DNA of 44,268 nt, from assembly GCA_021201475.1 (NCBI GenBank), contig JAJQEV010000051.1, positions 1-44,268 of the forward strand, in the 5' to 3' direction. This document shows positions 7,636 to 15,409 of the stretch, piece by piece. Position 1 is the first letter of the stretch. The number at the start of each line of letters is the position of its first letter. A program made the position numbers and the translations under genes. The stretch is from Clostridiales bacterium. Its GTDB lineage: Bacteria > Bacillota > Clostridia > Oscillospirales > Oscillospiraceae. The notes beneath the pieces were generated by a model. That model was not told the DNA's origin. It made no database searches and worked only from the letters and a program-made list of their open reading frames with translations.

Positions 7636-8663
7636 GGGTGAAGTTCTCTGAAATTTTTGAAGATGTGACCCGCAAAGGCCGCAAATTGCCCACAGACCAA
7701 TACAACGAATCCGGCAAATATCCTATCTTCGACCAAGGACAAAACGTAATTGCGGGTTATACGGACGAGGTAGACGGATTATTTACGGATGTGCCAGCCT
7801 ATATCTTTGGCGACCATACCAGAGTAATTAAATATATTGATACGCCTTGTTTCCTGGGGGCGGACGGTGTAAAATTGTTAAAGGCAAAGGATAAAACATT
7901 AGATCCGCGTTATTTGTACTATGCTTTGTTGAGCATAAACATTCCAAATACTGGCTATAATCGACATTTTAAGTGGCTCAAAGAAGCAAATATTAAAATT
8001 GTTGACGCCGATGAACAGTCGAACATTGTAAAACGGCTGGATAAAATAGAGCATCTTATTTCCCTCCGCAAACAGCAGCTCGCCAAGCTGGACGAACTGG
8101 TGAAAGCCCGATTTGTTGAGATGTTTGGGGACCCCATTACCAACAGCAAGAATTTGCCTTCTGAATCAATGGGTGCCACTTGCTACCTTAAGGCTGGTAT
8201 TACAACAAGCGCAGACTCTATTCACGAGTATAGCCCTATGACGCCTATACCTTGTTATGGCGGCAATGGTGTTCGTGGATATGTGGAAAAGGCAACCCAA
8301 AAAGGCGACTATCCGATTATTGGAAGACAGGGTGCATTGTGTGGCAATGTTCAATTTGCCACAGGAGAATTTCATGCTACAGAGCATGCTGTCCTTGTAA
8401 AATCACTGCGTGGGGACAATGTTATTTGGCTATACTATCTGCTTAAATATATGGATTTATACCGATTCCACACTGGCGCTGCACAACCTGGACTTGCGGT
8501 TAAAACTCTCAATACAGTTGATTTGCTCATTGCAGAGAAAGAACTCCAAACCCAATTCGCCGCCTTTGTACGATCCACTGACCAGACCAAATCCACCATC
8601 CAGGCCAGCATTGACCGGCTGGAAACGCTGAAAAAATCATTGATGCAGGAATATTTTGGGTGA
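7632..8663 (+). CDS. hsdS: Type I restriction specificity subunit HsdS
   Basis: 343 aa. Two target-recognition domains (about 5-130 and 180-310), each followed by a conserved helical spacer (residues about 135-165, EHLISLRKQQLAKLDELVKA; and about 310-343, DRLETLKKSLMQEYFG). The recognition domains are clearly AT-richer than the flanking hsdM and hsdR, as expected for swapped specificity modules. Each half is short compared with classic HsdS (about 400 aa or more). The start overlaps the hsdM stop (ATGA). Confidence 0.93.
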   Translation: MRVKFSEIFEDVTRKGRKLPTDQYNESGKYPIFDQGQNVIAGYTDEVDGLFTDVPAYIFGDHTRVIKYIDTPCFLGADGVKLLKAKDKTLDPRYLYYALLSINIPNTGYNRHFKWLKEANIKIVDADEQSNIVKRLDKIEHLISLRKQQLAKLDELVKARFVEMFGDPITNSKNLPSESMGATCYLKAGITTSADSIHEYSPMTPIPCYGGNGVRGYVEKATQKGDYPIIGRQGALCGNVQFATGEFHATEHAVLVKSLRGDNVIWLYYLLKYMDLYRFHTGAAQPGLAVKTLNTVDLLIAEKELQTQFAAFVRSTDQTKSTIQASIDRLETLKKSLMQEYFG

Positions 8664-8710
8664 GTCCTGACCCGCAGCTCCCACCCTCCACAGAAACCGG
8701 AGGTGTTCCC

Positions 8711-11700
8711 ATGACCAACTTTGACTTCCTCACCGCCGAACCCCAGTTCGCCCCCTTCGCCCCGGCGGCGGTGGCGGCGGAGAAGATTCTCCACATCGAC
8801 CCGGCGGCCTGCGTCCTGACCTGCCGCCGGGCCATGGAGTGCGCCGTCAAGTGGATGTACTCCGTGGACGGCGACCTGGTCATGCCCTATCAGGATAAGC
8901 TCTACAACCTGATGGGCGCCGAGGAGTTCCGGGACATCGTGGGGCCGGACATCTACAAGCGCATGGACTACATCCGCACCACCGGCAACACCGCCGCCCA
9001 CTCCGGCAAGGCGGTGACGGAGGCCATGGGCCAGCTGTGCCTGGAGAACCTCTATGTGTTCCTGGACTTCGTGGCCTGCTGCTACGCCACGGAGTACACC
9101 GCCGGCCGGTTCGACCCCACCCTCTGGCAAAAGCAGGGGGAGACGCCTGCCGATACCGACGCGGAACTGAACTTCCAGAAGTTGATGGATGAGAACGCCG
9201 CCCTGAAAGCGAAGCTCACCGCCCGCCGCAGCGCGCAGCAGCCGGACTATGTCCCCAAGCCCCTGAACCTCAGCGAGTACGACACCCGCAAACTGTACAT
9301 CGACGCCATGCTCCGCACCGCCGGATGGACGGAGGGGAAGGACTGGCTCAACGAGGTACCCGTGCCGGGGATGCCCAACAAGAGCGGGGAGGGCCGCGCC
9401 GACTATGTGCTGTATGACGATGCCCACCGCCCCCTGGCGGTCATCGAAGCCAAGCGCACCTGCGTGGACGTGTCCAGAGGGCGGCAGCAGGCGGGGCTCT
9501 ACGCCGACCTGCTGGAGAAAGCCTGCGGCCGCCGCCCGGTGGTCTTTCTGACCAACGGCTTCGAGACCCGCATTGACGACGGGGCCTATCCTGAGCGCAA
9601 GGTGGCCACCGTCTACTCCAAGCGGGACCTGGAGAAGCTGTTCAACCTCCGGGCCATGCGCACCAGCCTGAAAAACGTCATGGTAGACAGAACCATCGCG
9701 GGCCGCTACTACCAGGAGGGGGCGGTGAAGGCGGTGTGCGACAGCTTTGACCGCCGCAACCGCAGGAAGGCGCTGCTGGTGATGGCCACCGGCTCCGGCA
9801 AGACCAGGACGGTGATTGCCCTGTGTGACGTGCTGCTCCAGCACGGCTGGGTGAGGAACATCCTGTTCCTGGCCGACCGGAACAGCCTGGTCACTCAGGC
9901 CAAGCGCAGCTTTGTGAACCTGCTGCCCGACCTGTCCGTCACCAACCTCTGCGAGGAGAAGGACAATTATAGCGCCCACTGCGTCTTCTCCACCTATCAG
10001 ACCATGTACAACTGCATCGACACGGTGGAGGACGAGGAGGGCAGACTGTTCACCTGCGGCCACTTCGACCTGGTCATCTGCGACGAGGCCCACCGCTCCA
10101 TTTACAACAAGTATCGGGATATTTTCAACTATTTCGATGCGCCTCTGGTGGGTCTGACCGCCACGCCCAAGGACGAAATCGACAAGAACACCTATGAGAT
10201 TTTCGAGCTGGAGAGCGGCGTACCCACCTACGGCTACGAGCTGGCCCAGGCCGTCCGGGACGGCTACCTGGTGGACTTCATGAGCGTGGAGACCGGCCTG
10301 AAATTCCTGGAGCAGGGGATTCCCTATGACGACCTGACGGACGAGGAGAAGGAAGCCTATGAGAATACCTTCACCGATGAAAACGGCGAGATGCCGGAGC
10401 GCATCAACGCCTCTGCCCTGAACGAATGGGTGTTCAATGAGGACACCATCCGGCAGGTGCTGAACATTTTGATGACCAATGGCCTCCGCATCGACTACGG
10501 GGAGACCCTGGGCAAGACCATTATCTTCGCCAAAAACCACCGCCATGCCGAGGAGATTCTGCGCATCTTCAACCGGGAGTATCCCAACCTGCCCGGCTAC
10601 GCCAAGGTCATTGACAACTCTATCAACTACGCCCAGAGCGCCATTGACGAGTTCAGCGACCCCAAAAAGCTGCCGCAGATTGCCATCTCCGTGGATATGC
10701 TGGACACCGGCATCGACGTGCCGGAGGTGCTGAACCTGGTGTTCTTCAAGAAGGTCATGAGCAAGGCCAAGTTCTGGCAGATGATCGGCCGGGGCACCCG
10801 TCTGTGCCCGGGGCTGATGGACGGCGAGGACAAGAGTAAATTCTATATCTTCGACTTCTGCGGCAACTTTGAGTTCTTCCGCATGAACAAGGGGAAACCC
10901 ACCGCCAACCAGATCGCACTCCAGGGGGCGATTTTCAGCCGGAAGGCGCAAATTGTGTATCAATTACAGGATTTGGCGTATCAGACGGAGGAGCTGACCG
11001 CGTTCCGCAAGGCGTTGGTGGACGACCTGGTGGGCAAGGTGCGGGAGCTGAACCGTGAGAACTTCGCCGTCCGCCAGCACCTGAACTATGTGGAGCGGTT
11101 CGCCGACCCGGCCAGCTATGCGGCCCTCACCTATGAGGACACGCTGCATATAAGCGAGGAGCTGGCCCCCCTAATCACGCCGGACGAGGACGACCCCAAG
11201 GCGGTGCGGTTCGACGCCCTGATGTACGGCATCGAGCTGGCATGCCTGGCGGGGAAGAAGTACACCCGGGCCAGGAGCGACCTGATGAAAAAGGTCTCCG
11301 GCATCGCCGGGGTGGCAAACATCCCGGAAATCAAGGCCCAGTCGGAGTTAATCGACAAGATCTTGCACACAAATTACCTGGACAACGCGGGCATCAACGA
11401 GTTTGAGCATATCCGGGAGAGCCTGCGCAACCTCATCAAATATATCCCGGTGAGCAGGGCGCAGTACACCACGAACTTTGACGATGAGATTCTGTCCATG
11501 GACTGGCACGAGGCAGAGCTGGAGAACGACGACCTGAAAAACTACAAGGCCAAGGCGGAGTTCTATGTGCGCCAGCACCAGGACGAGGCGGTCATCGCCA
11601 AGCTCAAAGGCAACGTACCCCTGAACCGCGGGGACGTGGACGCCCTGGAGCATATCCTCTGGAGCGAGGTGGGCAGCCGGGAGGACTACGAGGCGGAGTT

Positions 11701-11995
11701 GGGCGCGAAGCCCCTGGGTGAGTTCGTCCGGGAGATCGTGGGGCTGGATATGCGGGCCGCCAAGGAGGCGTTTGCGGCCTACCTGGACGAGACAAAGCTG
11801 GACAGCCGACAGATTTATTTTGTCAATCAAATTGTGGAATACATCGTCCACAACGGCGTGATGAAGGAGTTCTCCGTCTTGCAGGAGGCGCCGTTCACGG
11901 ATCAGGGCAGCATCGTCGAGGTGTTCACCGACCTGACGGTCTGGGCAGGCATCCGCAAGGTCATCGAGGGCATCAACGCCAATGCCGTGGCGTGA
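8711..11995 (+). CDS. hsdR: Type I restriction endonuclease/translocase subunit HsdR
   Basis: 1094 aa. An N-terminal DUF4145-like helical region (about 20-140) is followed by the nuclease domain (about 200-310, IEAKR core), then a superfamily 2 helicase with Walker A ATGSGKT (about 359-365), DEAH box (458-461), later motif TGIDVPEV and QMIGRGTR, and a helical C-terminus. It cuts unmethylated DNA after ATP-driven translocation. ATG 8711 is chosen because GGAGGT lies 6 nt upstream. The open frame from 8660 has no such site. The large open frame on the opposite strand is a GC-rich shadow. Confidence 0.95.
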   Translation: MTNFDFLTAEPQFAPFAPAAVAAEKILHIDPAACVLTCRRAMECAVKWMYSVDGDLVMPYQDKLYNLMGAEEFRDIVGPDIYKRMDYIRTTGNTAAHSGKAVTEAMGQLCLENLYVFLDFVACCYATEYTAGRFDPTLWQKQGETPADTDAELNFQKLMDENAALKAKLTARRSAQQPDYVPKPLNLSEYDTRKLYIDAMLRTAGWTEGKDWLNEVPVPGMPNKSGEGRADYVLYDDAHRPLAVIEAKRTCVDVSRGRQQAGLYADLLEKACGRRPVVFLTNGFETRIDDGAYPERKVATVYSKRDLEKLFNLRAMRTSLKNVMVDRTIAGRYYQEGAVKAVCDSFDRRNRRKALLVMATGSGKTRTVIALCDVLLQHGWVRNILFLADRNSLVTQAKRSFVNLLPDLSVTNLCEEKDNYSAHCVFSTYQTMYNCIDTVEDEEGRLFTCGHFDLVICDEAHRSIYNKYRDIFNYFDAPLVGLTATPKDEIDKNTYEIFELESGVPTYGYELAQAVRDGYLVDFMSVETGLKFLEQGIPYDDLTDEEKEAYENTFTDENGEMPERINASALNEWVFNEDTIRQVLNILMTNGLRIDYGETLGKTIIFAKNHRHAEEILRIFNREYPNLPGYAKVIDNSINYAQSAIDEFSDPKKLPQIAISVDMLDTGIDVPEVLNLVFFKKVMSKAKFWQMIGRGTRLCPGLMDGEDKSKFYIFDFCGNFEFFRMNKGKPTANQIALQGAIFSRKAQIVYQLQDLAYQTEELTAFRKALVDDLVGKVRELNRENFAVRQHLNYVERFADPASYAALTYEDTLHISEELAPLITPDEDDPKAVRFDALMYGIELACLAGKKYTRARSDLMKKVSGIAGVANIPEIKAQSELIDKILHTNYLDNAGINEFEHIRESLRNLIKYIPVSRAQYTTNFDDEILSMDWHEAELENDDLKNYKAKAEFYVRQHQDEAVIAKLKGNVPLNRGDVDALEHILWSEVGSREDYEAELGAKPLGEFVREIVGLDMRAAKEAFAAYLDETKLDSRQIYFVNQIVEYIVHNGVMKEFSVLQEAPFTDQGSIVEVFTDLTVWAGIRKVIEGINANAVA

Positions 11996-11997
11996 TT

Positions 11998-12262
11998 TGC
12001 AGCAAGGCATTCTGCAGGGAACAAATGGAAATGTATCGGGATGCGCGGGAGAGTTCCTCTAACCGCTTCTGCAAGGAGCACAGGATGAAGCTTATCCAGG
12101 GTGACATCAAGTACGGCCCGAAGCTGCCCATTGGGAAGAACTGTGCAAAGGTTCAGACCTACCTGTCATCTGCAATCGATGATCATTCCCGCTTTCTGCT
12201 TTGCTCCCGGTTCTATGACGGCCAGGATGAGGCGATTGTCGAGGATACCTTCCACCAGGTCA
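11998..12262 (+). pseudogene. DDE transposase (rve-type integrase core) fragment
   Basis: After the hsdR stop, a frame reads QGDIKYGPKLPIGK then YLSSAIDDHSRFLLCSRFYD and DEAIVEDTFHQ. These are the first two acidic blocks (DIKYGP, IDDxSR) of an integrase-core transposase of the kind paired with DUF6431 proteins. The third acidic block and C-terminus are missing, and the frame ends at about 12262 where an inverted fragment begins. It is inactive debris abutting hsdR. Confidence 0.7.
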
Positions 12263-12432
12263 TTGTGGAGGAAATGGCACTTTTCGCAGCGTAGTCTGCG
12301 AATAATGAGGTGCATGTTTTTGCCGCCCTCCAATCTGCAAATGTGTTTGCGGGAGTCCCGGTAGCACAGCGTGCCACCGCAATGAGGACATGGCGGTACG
12401 GAGCCAGTATTCTCAGGAGCCAGTATTCTCAA
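12256..12432 (-). pseudogene. DUF6431 zinc-ribbon transposon protein, 3'-truncated
   Basis: Minus-strand frame from 12432: CPHCGG (C15, C18), RDSRKHICRLEGG, then LRCEKCHFLHNDL (C49, C52), the pattern of DUF6431 zinc-ribbon proteins encoded beside integrase-core transposases. Homology stops at about residue 59, at the join with the transposase fragment. The two parts normally lie on the same strand but here face each other, so the insertion sequence was broken and partly inverted. Confidence 0.6.
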
Positions 12433-12680
12433 CGAAAAATGTTTCCTCGTCCTTACAAGTCAGCGTGTAGTCTGCTATAATAATCACGGATTAATACCAT
12501 AGCCTCAGAATGCGTGTCTTTAGCGGGAAGGGTACTCTGGGGCCTTCCTCTTTTTGTACAGTCTTATTGACAGTATGCAGAGCAATTTAGAGACAGGCAA
12601 GGTGAGCGGGGTGAGGACAATTTAGGTGGTCATTAACAGCTGAAGCCGGGTGACGCCCAGAAGAAAGGGATAATGGAGAA

Positions 12681-12710
12681 AGTGCAGGGGTGGTGCATTC
12701 TCCCTGCACT
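12681..12710 (+). repeat. Hairpin also found after the relaxase gene
   Basis: AGTGCAGGG (12681-12689) pairs with CCCTGCACT (12702-12710). The same stem, with a similar approach (gggat-atggag), follows the relaxase at 36348-36376. Its presence here suggests a fragment of a related mobilisation module or a shared terminator element. Confidence 0.6.
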
Positions 12711-12951
12711 CTTCTCAAAAAATCTAGGCGTGCCATCTATTCAACGTAAATCGTAAGGTATATAATAGATATGTCGAAATAGTGAACTTGGACATTCATT
12801 CGCATCCAAGATAAGCTCAAGCGAACTTCACCATTTACATATGTTCCGTGCCTTCGATCAGAGCAAACGTTGCCGGGCTGGTATAACAGCTACATCTACT
12901 AACAGGCGAATGCAATTTTGAAACATACATATCAGGGGGGGGAGAGAAAAG

Positions 12952-13050
12952 ATGAATATGCCTGTAAAGGGCGTGCGGATATATAGCTGCTTTGATATGT
13001 GTTCTTTTAGTTATAGGAGAAAACACATTAATTGCCTGTGCAAAAGATAA
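12952..13050 (+). CDS. Possible 32-aa Cys-containing peptide
   Basis: ATG 12952 is preceded by GGGGAG at a good distance and reads 32 codons: MNMPVKGVRIYSCFDMCSFS, then YRRKHINCLCKR. Four cysteines (two spaced pairs) and a basic tail. No family recognised and no neighbouring export or modification gene, so it may be chance. Confidence 0.25.
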   Translation: MNMPVKGVRIYSCFDMCSFSYRRKHINCLCKR

Positions 13051-13140
13051 TGACACAGCCATACATAATGACGAATTAGCCCCCTCTCACCGTGCATATT
13101 CGGGAGGGTAAAAAGGGAGCAGCAGCATCAGACGATCAGA

Positions 13141-13204
13141 AAGGCCACGGTTCCCCGTGGCCTTCATTTTATCATTTCAGTAAAAATGACAAAATTGAGT
13201 TGAC
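13141..13204 (+). promoter_or_regulatory. Terminator plus inverted-repeat region resembling that upstream of fic
   Basis: Stem AAGGCCACGG/CCGTGGCCTT (13141-13150/13155-13164), then ATTTTATCATTT (13166-13177) and AAATGACAAAAT (13184-13195), then TTGAGTTGACG. The order, spacing and most bases match 4955-5021. The TTGACG here lacks a clear -10 at 17 bp. The working promoter for the next gene is probably the one at 13257. Confidence 0.6.
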
Positions 13205-13256
13205 GCTTACACTCGCTTCTCATTTTTGAGAAATAGCGTCGTTGTATATCTTACCC

Positions 13257-13285
13257 TTGACTTTGTATCACTTTGGTGATATATT
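13257..13285 (+). promoter_or_regulatory. Promoter with operator in the spacer, for the DUF3990/Xre pair
   Basis: TTGACT (13257-13262), 17-bp spacer, TATATT (13280-13285). The spacer contains a dyad, TATCAC (13266-13271) and GTGATA (13276-13281), placed to block polymerase. The Xre protein of the same operon is the natural candidate to bind it. Confidence 0.65.
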
Positions 13286-13314
13286 ATATATAGACTCTGA
13301 AAGGGGGATTCTCT

Positions 13315-14031
13315 GTGAGCAAAAAAATACTGACGCTTTATCATGGCTCCAACCAGATTATCGAAACACCGGAATTCGGCCTGGGCAAAGAACACAATGA
13401 CTTTGGCCTGGGGTTCTACTGCACCGAGAGTATGGAGCTTGCAAAGGAATGGGCTGTTTCCTCTATCAATAACGGCTTCTGCAACCAATACACAATCGAC
13501 ACTGAGAGCATGAATGTACTGAACCTGAACAGTCCGGAGTATACCATCCTGAACTGGATTGCCGTACTCCTCCGACACAGAATATTTCCCGTCAAGACAC
13601 CCATCGCCGGACGAGCAAAGCGGTATCTGATCGAGAACTTCTATGTCGATGTCAATGCGTATGACATCGTAACCGGCTACCGTGCCGATGATTCCTATTT
13701 CGACTATGCAGAAGCATTTGTGAATAACGCTTTATCTGTCAACCAGCTGGCGCAGGCAATGATGCTTGGCAAACTGGGGGAGCAATTTGTTATCAAGTCC
13801 AGATTTGCGTTTTCCAAGCTGCAGTTTCAGGGCATCGACCCTGCCGAAAAGGACACATACTATGTAATGCGGAAAGTACGGAATGACGAAGCCAATCAAT
13901 CTTATCTCAGGATGGCAGAAGAAGATGACGACGGGCTGTATGTCCGTGACATTGTGAGAGGAGAAATCAAAAATGACGACCCACGCATACCAGGAAATTT
14001 ACCTCAGCAGCGCAATGTCCTCGATGGGTGA
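13315..14031 (+). CDS. DUF3990 ADP-ribosyltransferase-like protein (probable toxin)
   Basis: 238 aa, GTG start with AAGGGGG upstream. The N-terminus LYHGSN...F..GKEHNDFGLGFYCTE...AKEWA fits DUF3990, a family placed in the ADP-ribosyltransferase clan: the His of YHGS and Tyr of GFYCT correspond to the NAD-binding His and Tyr. The catalytic acid is not certain from inspection. The C-terminus is acidic (AEEDDDGLY). It overlaps the following Xre gene by 59 nt, which points to coupled expression. Read with its neighbour it is probably the toxin of a toxin-antitoxin or defence pair. Confidence 0.7.
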   Translation: MSKKILTLYHGSNQIIETPEFGLGKEHNDFGLGFYCTESMELAKEWAVSSINNGFCNQYTIDTESMNVLNLNSPEYTILNWIAVLLRHRIFPVKTPIAGRAKRYLIENFYVDVNAYDIVTGYRADDSYFDYAEAFVNNALSVNQLAQAMMLGKLGEQFVIKSRFAFSKLQFQGIDPAEKDTYYVMRKVRNDEANQSYLRMAEEDDDGLYVRDIVRGEIKNDDPRIPGNLPQQRNVLDG

Positions 14032-14614
14032 GGCTTTCGACTATGCGGTGAATGACTGCGGCATTCCCGGAAGCAGCTTTATCAAGATGCTGATAGGCAG
14101 TTCCATCTGCAGCAAAATCGAAAACGGGGAGCCAGCATACCTCGTTGGAAAAAGCGGCATTGAGATTGCCCGTGAGTGCGTAAAAAGCACAACCGGAAAG
14201 GAACCTGATGCCGAACCGCAGATACGATATGACCGTGCCCAGGAATACTGGTGCGGATGGGCCGTGGCATATTATCAATGGTTTTCCTCCAGAAAGTACA
14301 GCGAGATATTTAAAGCGATTTCTTTTGAAGACCTGCTCTGCATGTACCCCACACTCCATGAGGCGGATGTCACGAAATTCGCTGACATAGTGGATGAGAA
14401 AGTCCGCGAGGCTTTCCCGGATACAAACCTGAAACGTCTGCGCACTGTATACGGCTGCTCCCAAAGCGAATTAGCCAGGCTCTCCGGCGTCAGCCTGCGT
14501 TCTATCCAAATGTACGAGCAGCGTCAGAAGGACATCAACAAGGCAAGCGTCACCACTGTCCGGAATCTTGCAAAGACATTGGGGTGTTCTATTGAAGACC
14601 TGATTGAAAAATAG
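13973..14614 (+). CDS. Xre-family helix-turn-helix protein, probable antitoxin/regulator
   Basis: 213 aa. The C-terminal 60 residues are a typical Xre helix-turn-helix (LRTVYGCSQSELARLSGVSL, RSIQMYEQRQKDINKASV). The N-terminal 140 residues are a separate domain I do not recognise, possibly the part that holds the DUF3990 protein. The gene starts inside the end of the toxin gene. It probably represses the shared promoter through the dyad at 13266-13281. The order toxin first, antitoxin second is known in several Xre-linked pairs. Confidence 0.75.
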   Translation: MTTHAYQEIYLSSAMSSMGEAFDYAVNDCGIPGSSFIKMLIGSSICSKIENGEPAYLVGKSGIEIARECVKSTTGKEPDAEPQIRYDRAQEYWCGWAVAYYQWFSSRKYSEIFKAISFEDLLCMYPTLHEADVTKFADIVDEKVREAFPDTNLKRLRTVYGCSQSELARLSGVSLRSIQMYEQRQKDINKASVTTVRNLAKTLGCSIEDLIEK

Positions 14615-15020
14615 TGCTTACGCACTAATAAAATCAAACAGCAAAAAGCCGTCAGGCTTCTCTCCTACCCACTTGGACAGACGGAGATGGCATGGCGGCT
14701 TCTTTCCCGACTCATGGAGCACTTGTGAAGGCCCTTTTTGCTTTAATGGCTCAAGTCCATTTTAGCATTCACATTTATCGCTTTAGTTTTACCAGGAGAG
14801 TGGTATTGTGCAAATCATAGATTTCCGCATAAACGCAAAGAAAGAGTGATACCGTAAAGTACCACTCTCCCGCAAAACCTCATGCCCCGCTCAGGTCGCT
14901 CTCCAGCGTTGCCTTATCCTGAGCATGAGTAAACGCATAATTATGGTACTATGGAATTAGACCGATGTCAACTAGCTGAGTGGAGCTATTTCACCGACAG
15001 CACGGTGCAGTTTTGCCGTT
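14615..15020. other. Intergenic remnant region
   Basis: No convincing ORF. Contains a GC-rich dyad followed by CCCTTTTTGC near 14640-14752 that could end the DUF3990/Xre transcript, and an inverted repeat GGAGAGTGGTA (14795-14805) / TACCACTCTCC (14860-14870) enclosing 54 bp, possibly the ends of a tiny decayed element. Confidence 0.45.
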
Positions 15021-15110
15021 AAAGTGGGGCTACTACTCCGTGACACTGGGGGCTATTTCTCCGTGAAGGTGGGGCAAAATCTCCGTGCACGTGGGGCTAT
15101 TGTTCCGACA
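15021..15110 (-). mobile_element. IS21-family end remnant
   Basis: Read from 15110 leftwards it begins TGTCGGAACAATAGCCCCAC and continues with repeated blocks of the type CTCCGTG...GTGGGGC, the multiple terminal repeats typical of IS21-family ends. No istA or istB is attached. The first about 37 bp match the inverted copy at 33923-33959. Confidence 0.6.
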
Positions 15111-15236
15111 TTTGCAATCAAATAATCGTACACTATGAGATGCTCACACAGGCAAATTAACGAGCTGACGTTAGCTTTGTCTCATGTGCGAAGAAGATTA
15201 CTCCATACAGGCTAGAGTCTATTATTAGGGAACCCC

Positions 15237-15385
15237 TGAACAAATCAATTCGGCGCCTTGCGGTAAATTTCCACCATAAATGCGTTGCAAAATCTTGAAA
15301 TCCGTCAGGATTCCTGCGCTTTTGGCCTTTTTATGACGCAAATTTCCTTGCAATTCGCTCTCGCTCATTTATTCAGAGGTTCCTT
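15237..15385. mobile_element. MITE-like 149-bp non-coding element
   Basis: Imperfect terminal inverted repeats: AGGGAACCCCTGAACAAAT at the left and the reverse complement of AAGGAACCTCTGAATAAAT at the right (16 of 19 matching). No gene inside. It sits 24 bp from the 3' end of the flippase gene. A target duplication is not clear (at most TA/TTA). Confidence 0.5.
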
Positions 15386-15409
15386 AGATAAGCATCATCT
15401 ATTATTCGC

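Larger units (their letters stand above)
12433..13140. other. Intergenic region with hairpins and one possible small ORF
   Basis: No long gene. A GGAAGG...CCTTCC hairpin with a T run lies near 12519-12556. A 9-bp stem hairpin is at 12681-12710. TATAAT-like boxes occur near 12763. One short ORF with a good ribosome site is listed separately. The rest is AT-richer than the restriction genes and looks like decayed mobile DNA. Confidence 0.5.

Noticed and set aside
8435-10963. 842-codon open frame on the minus strand
   Set aside because: It is wholly opposite to hsdR/hsdS, whose protein matches known motifs throughout. The antisense product is His/Val/Gln/Leu-rich without a recognisable domain, a usual effect of GC-rich codon use.
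14795-14870. Functional mini-transposon
   Set aside because: The 11-bp inverted repeats enclose only 54 bp, with no matching copies or target duplication seen. Kept only as an unexplained dyad.
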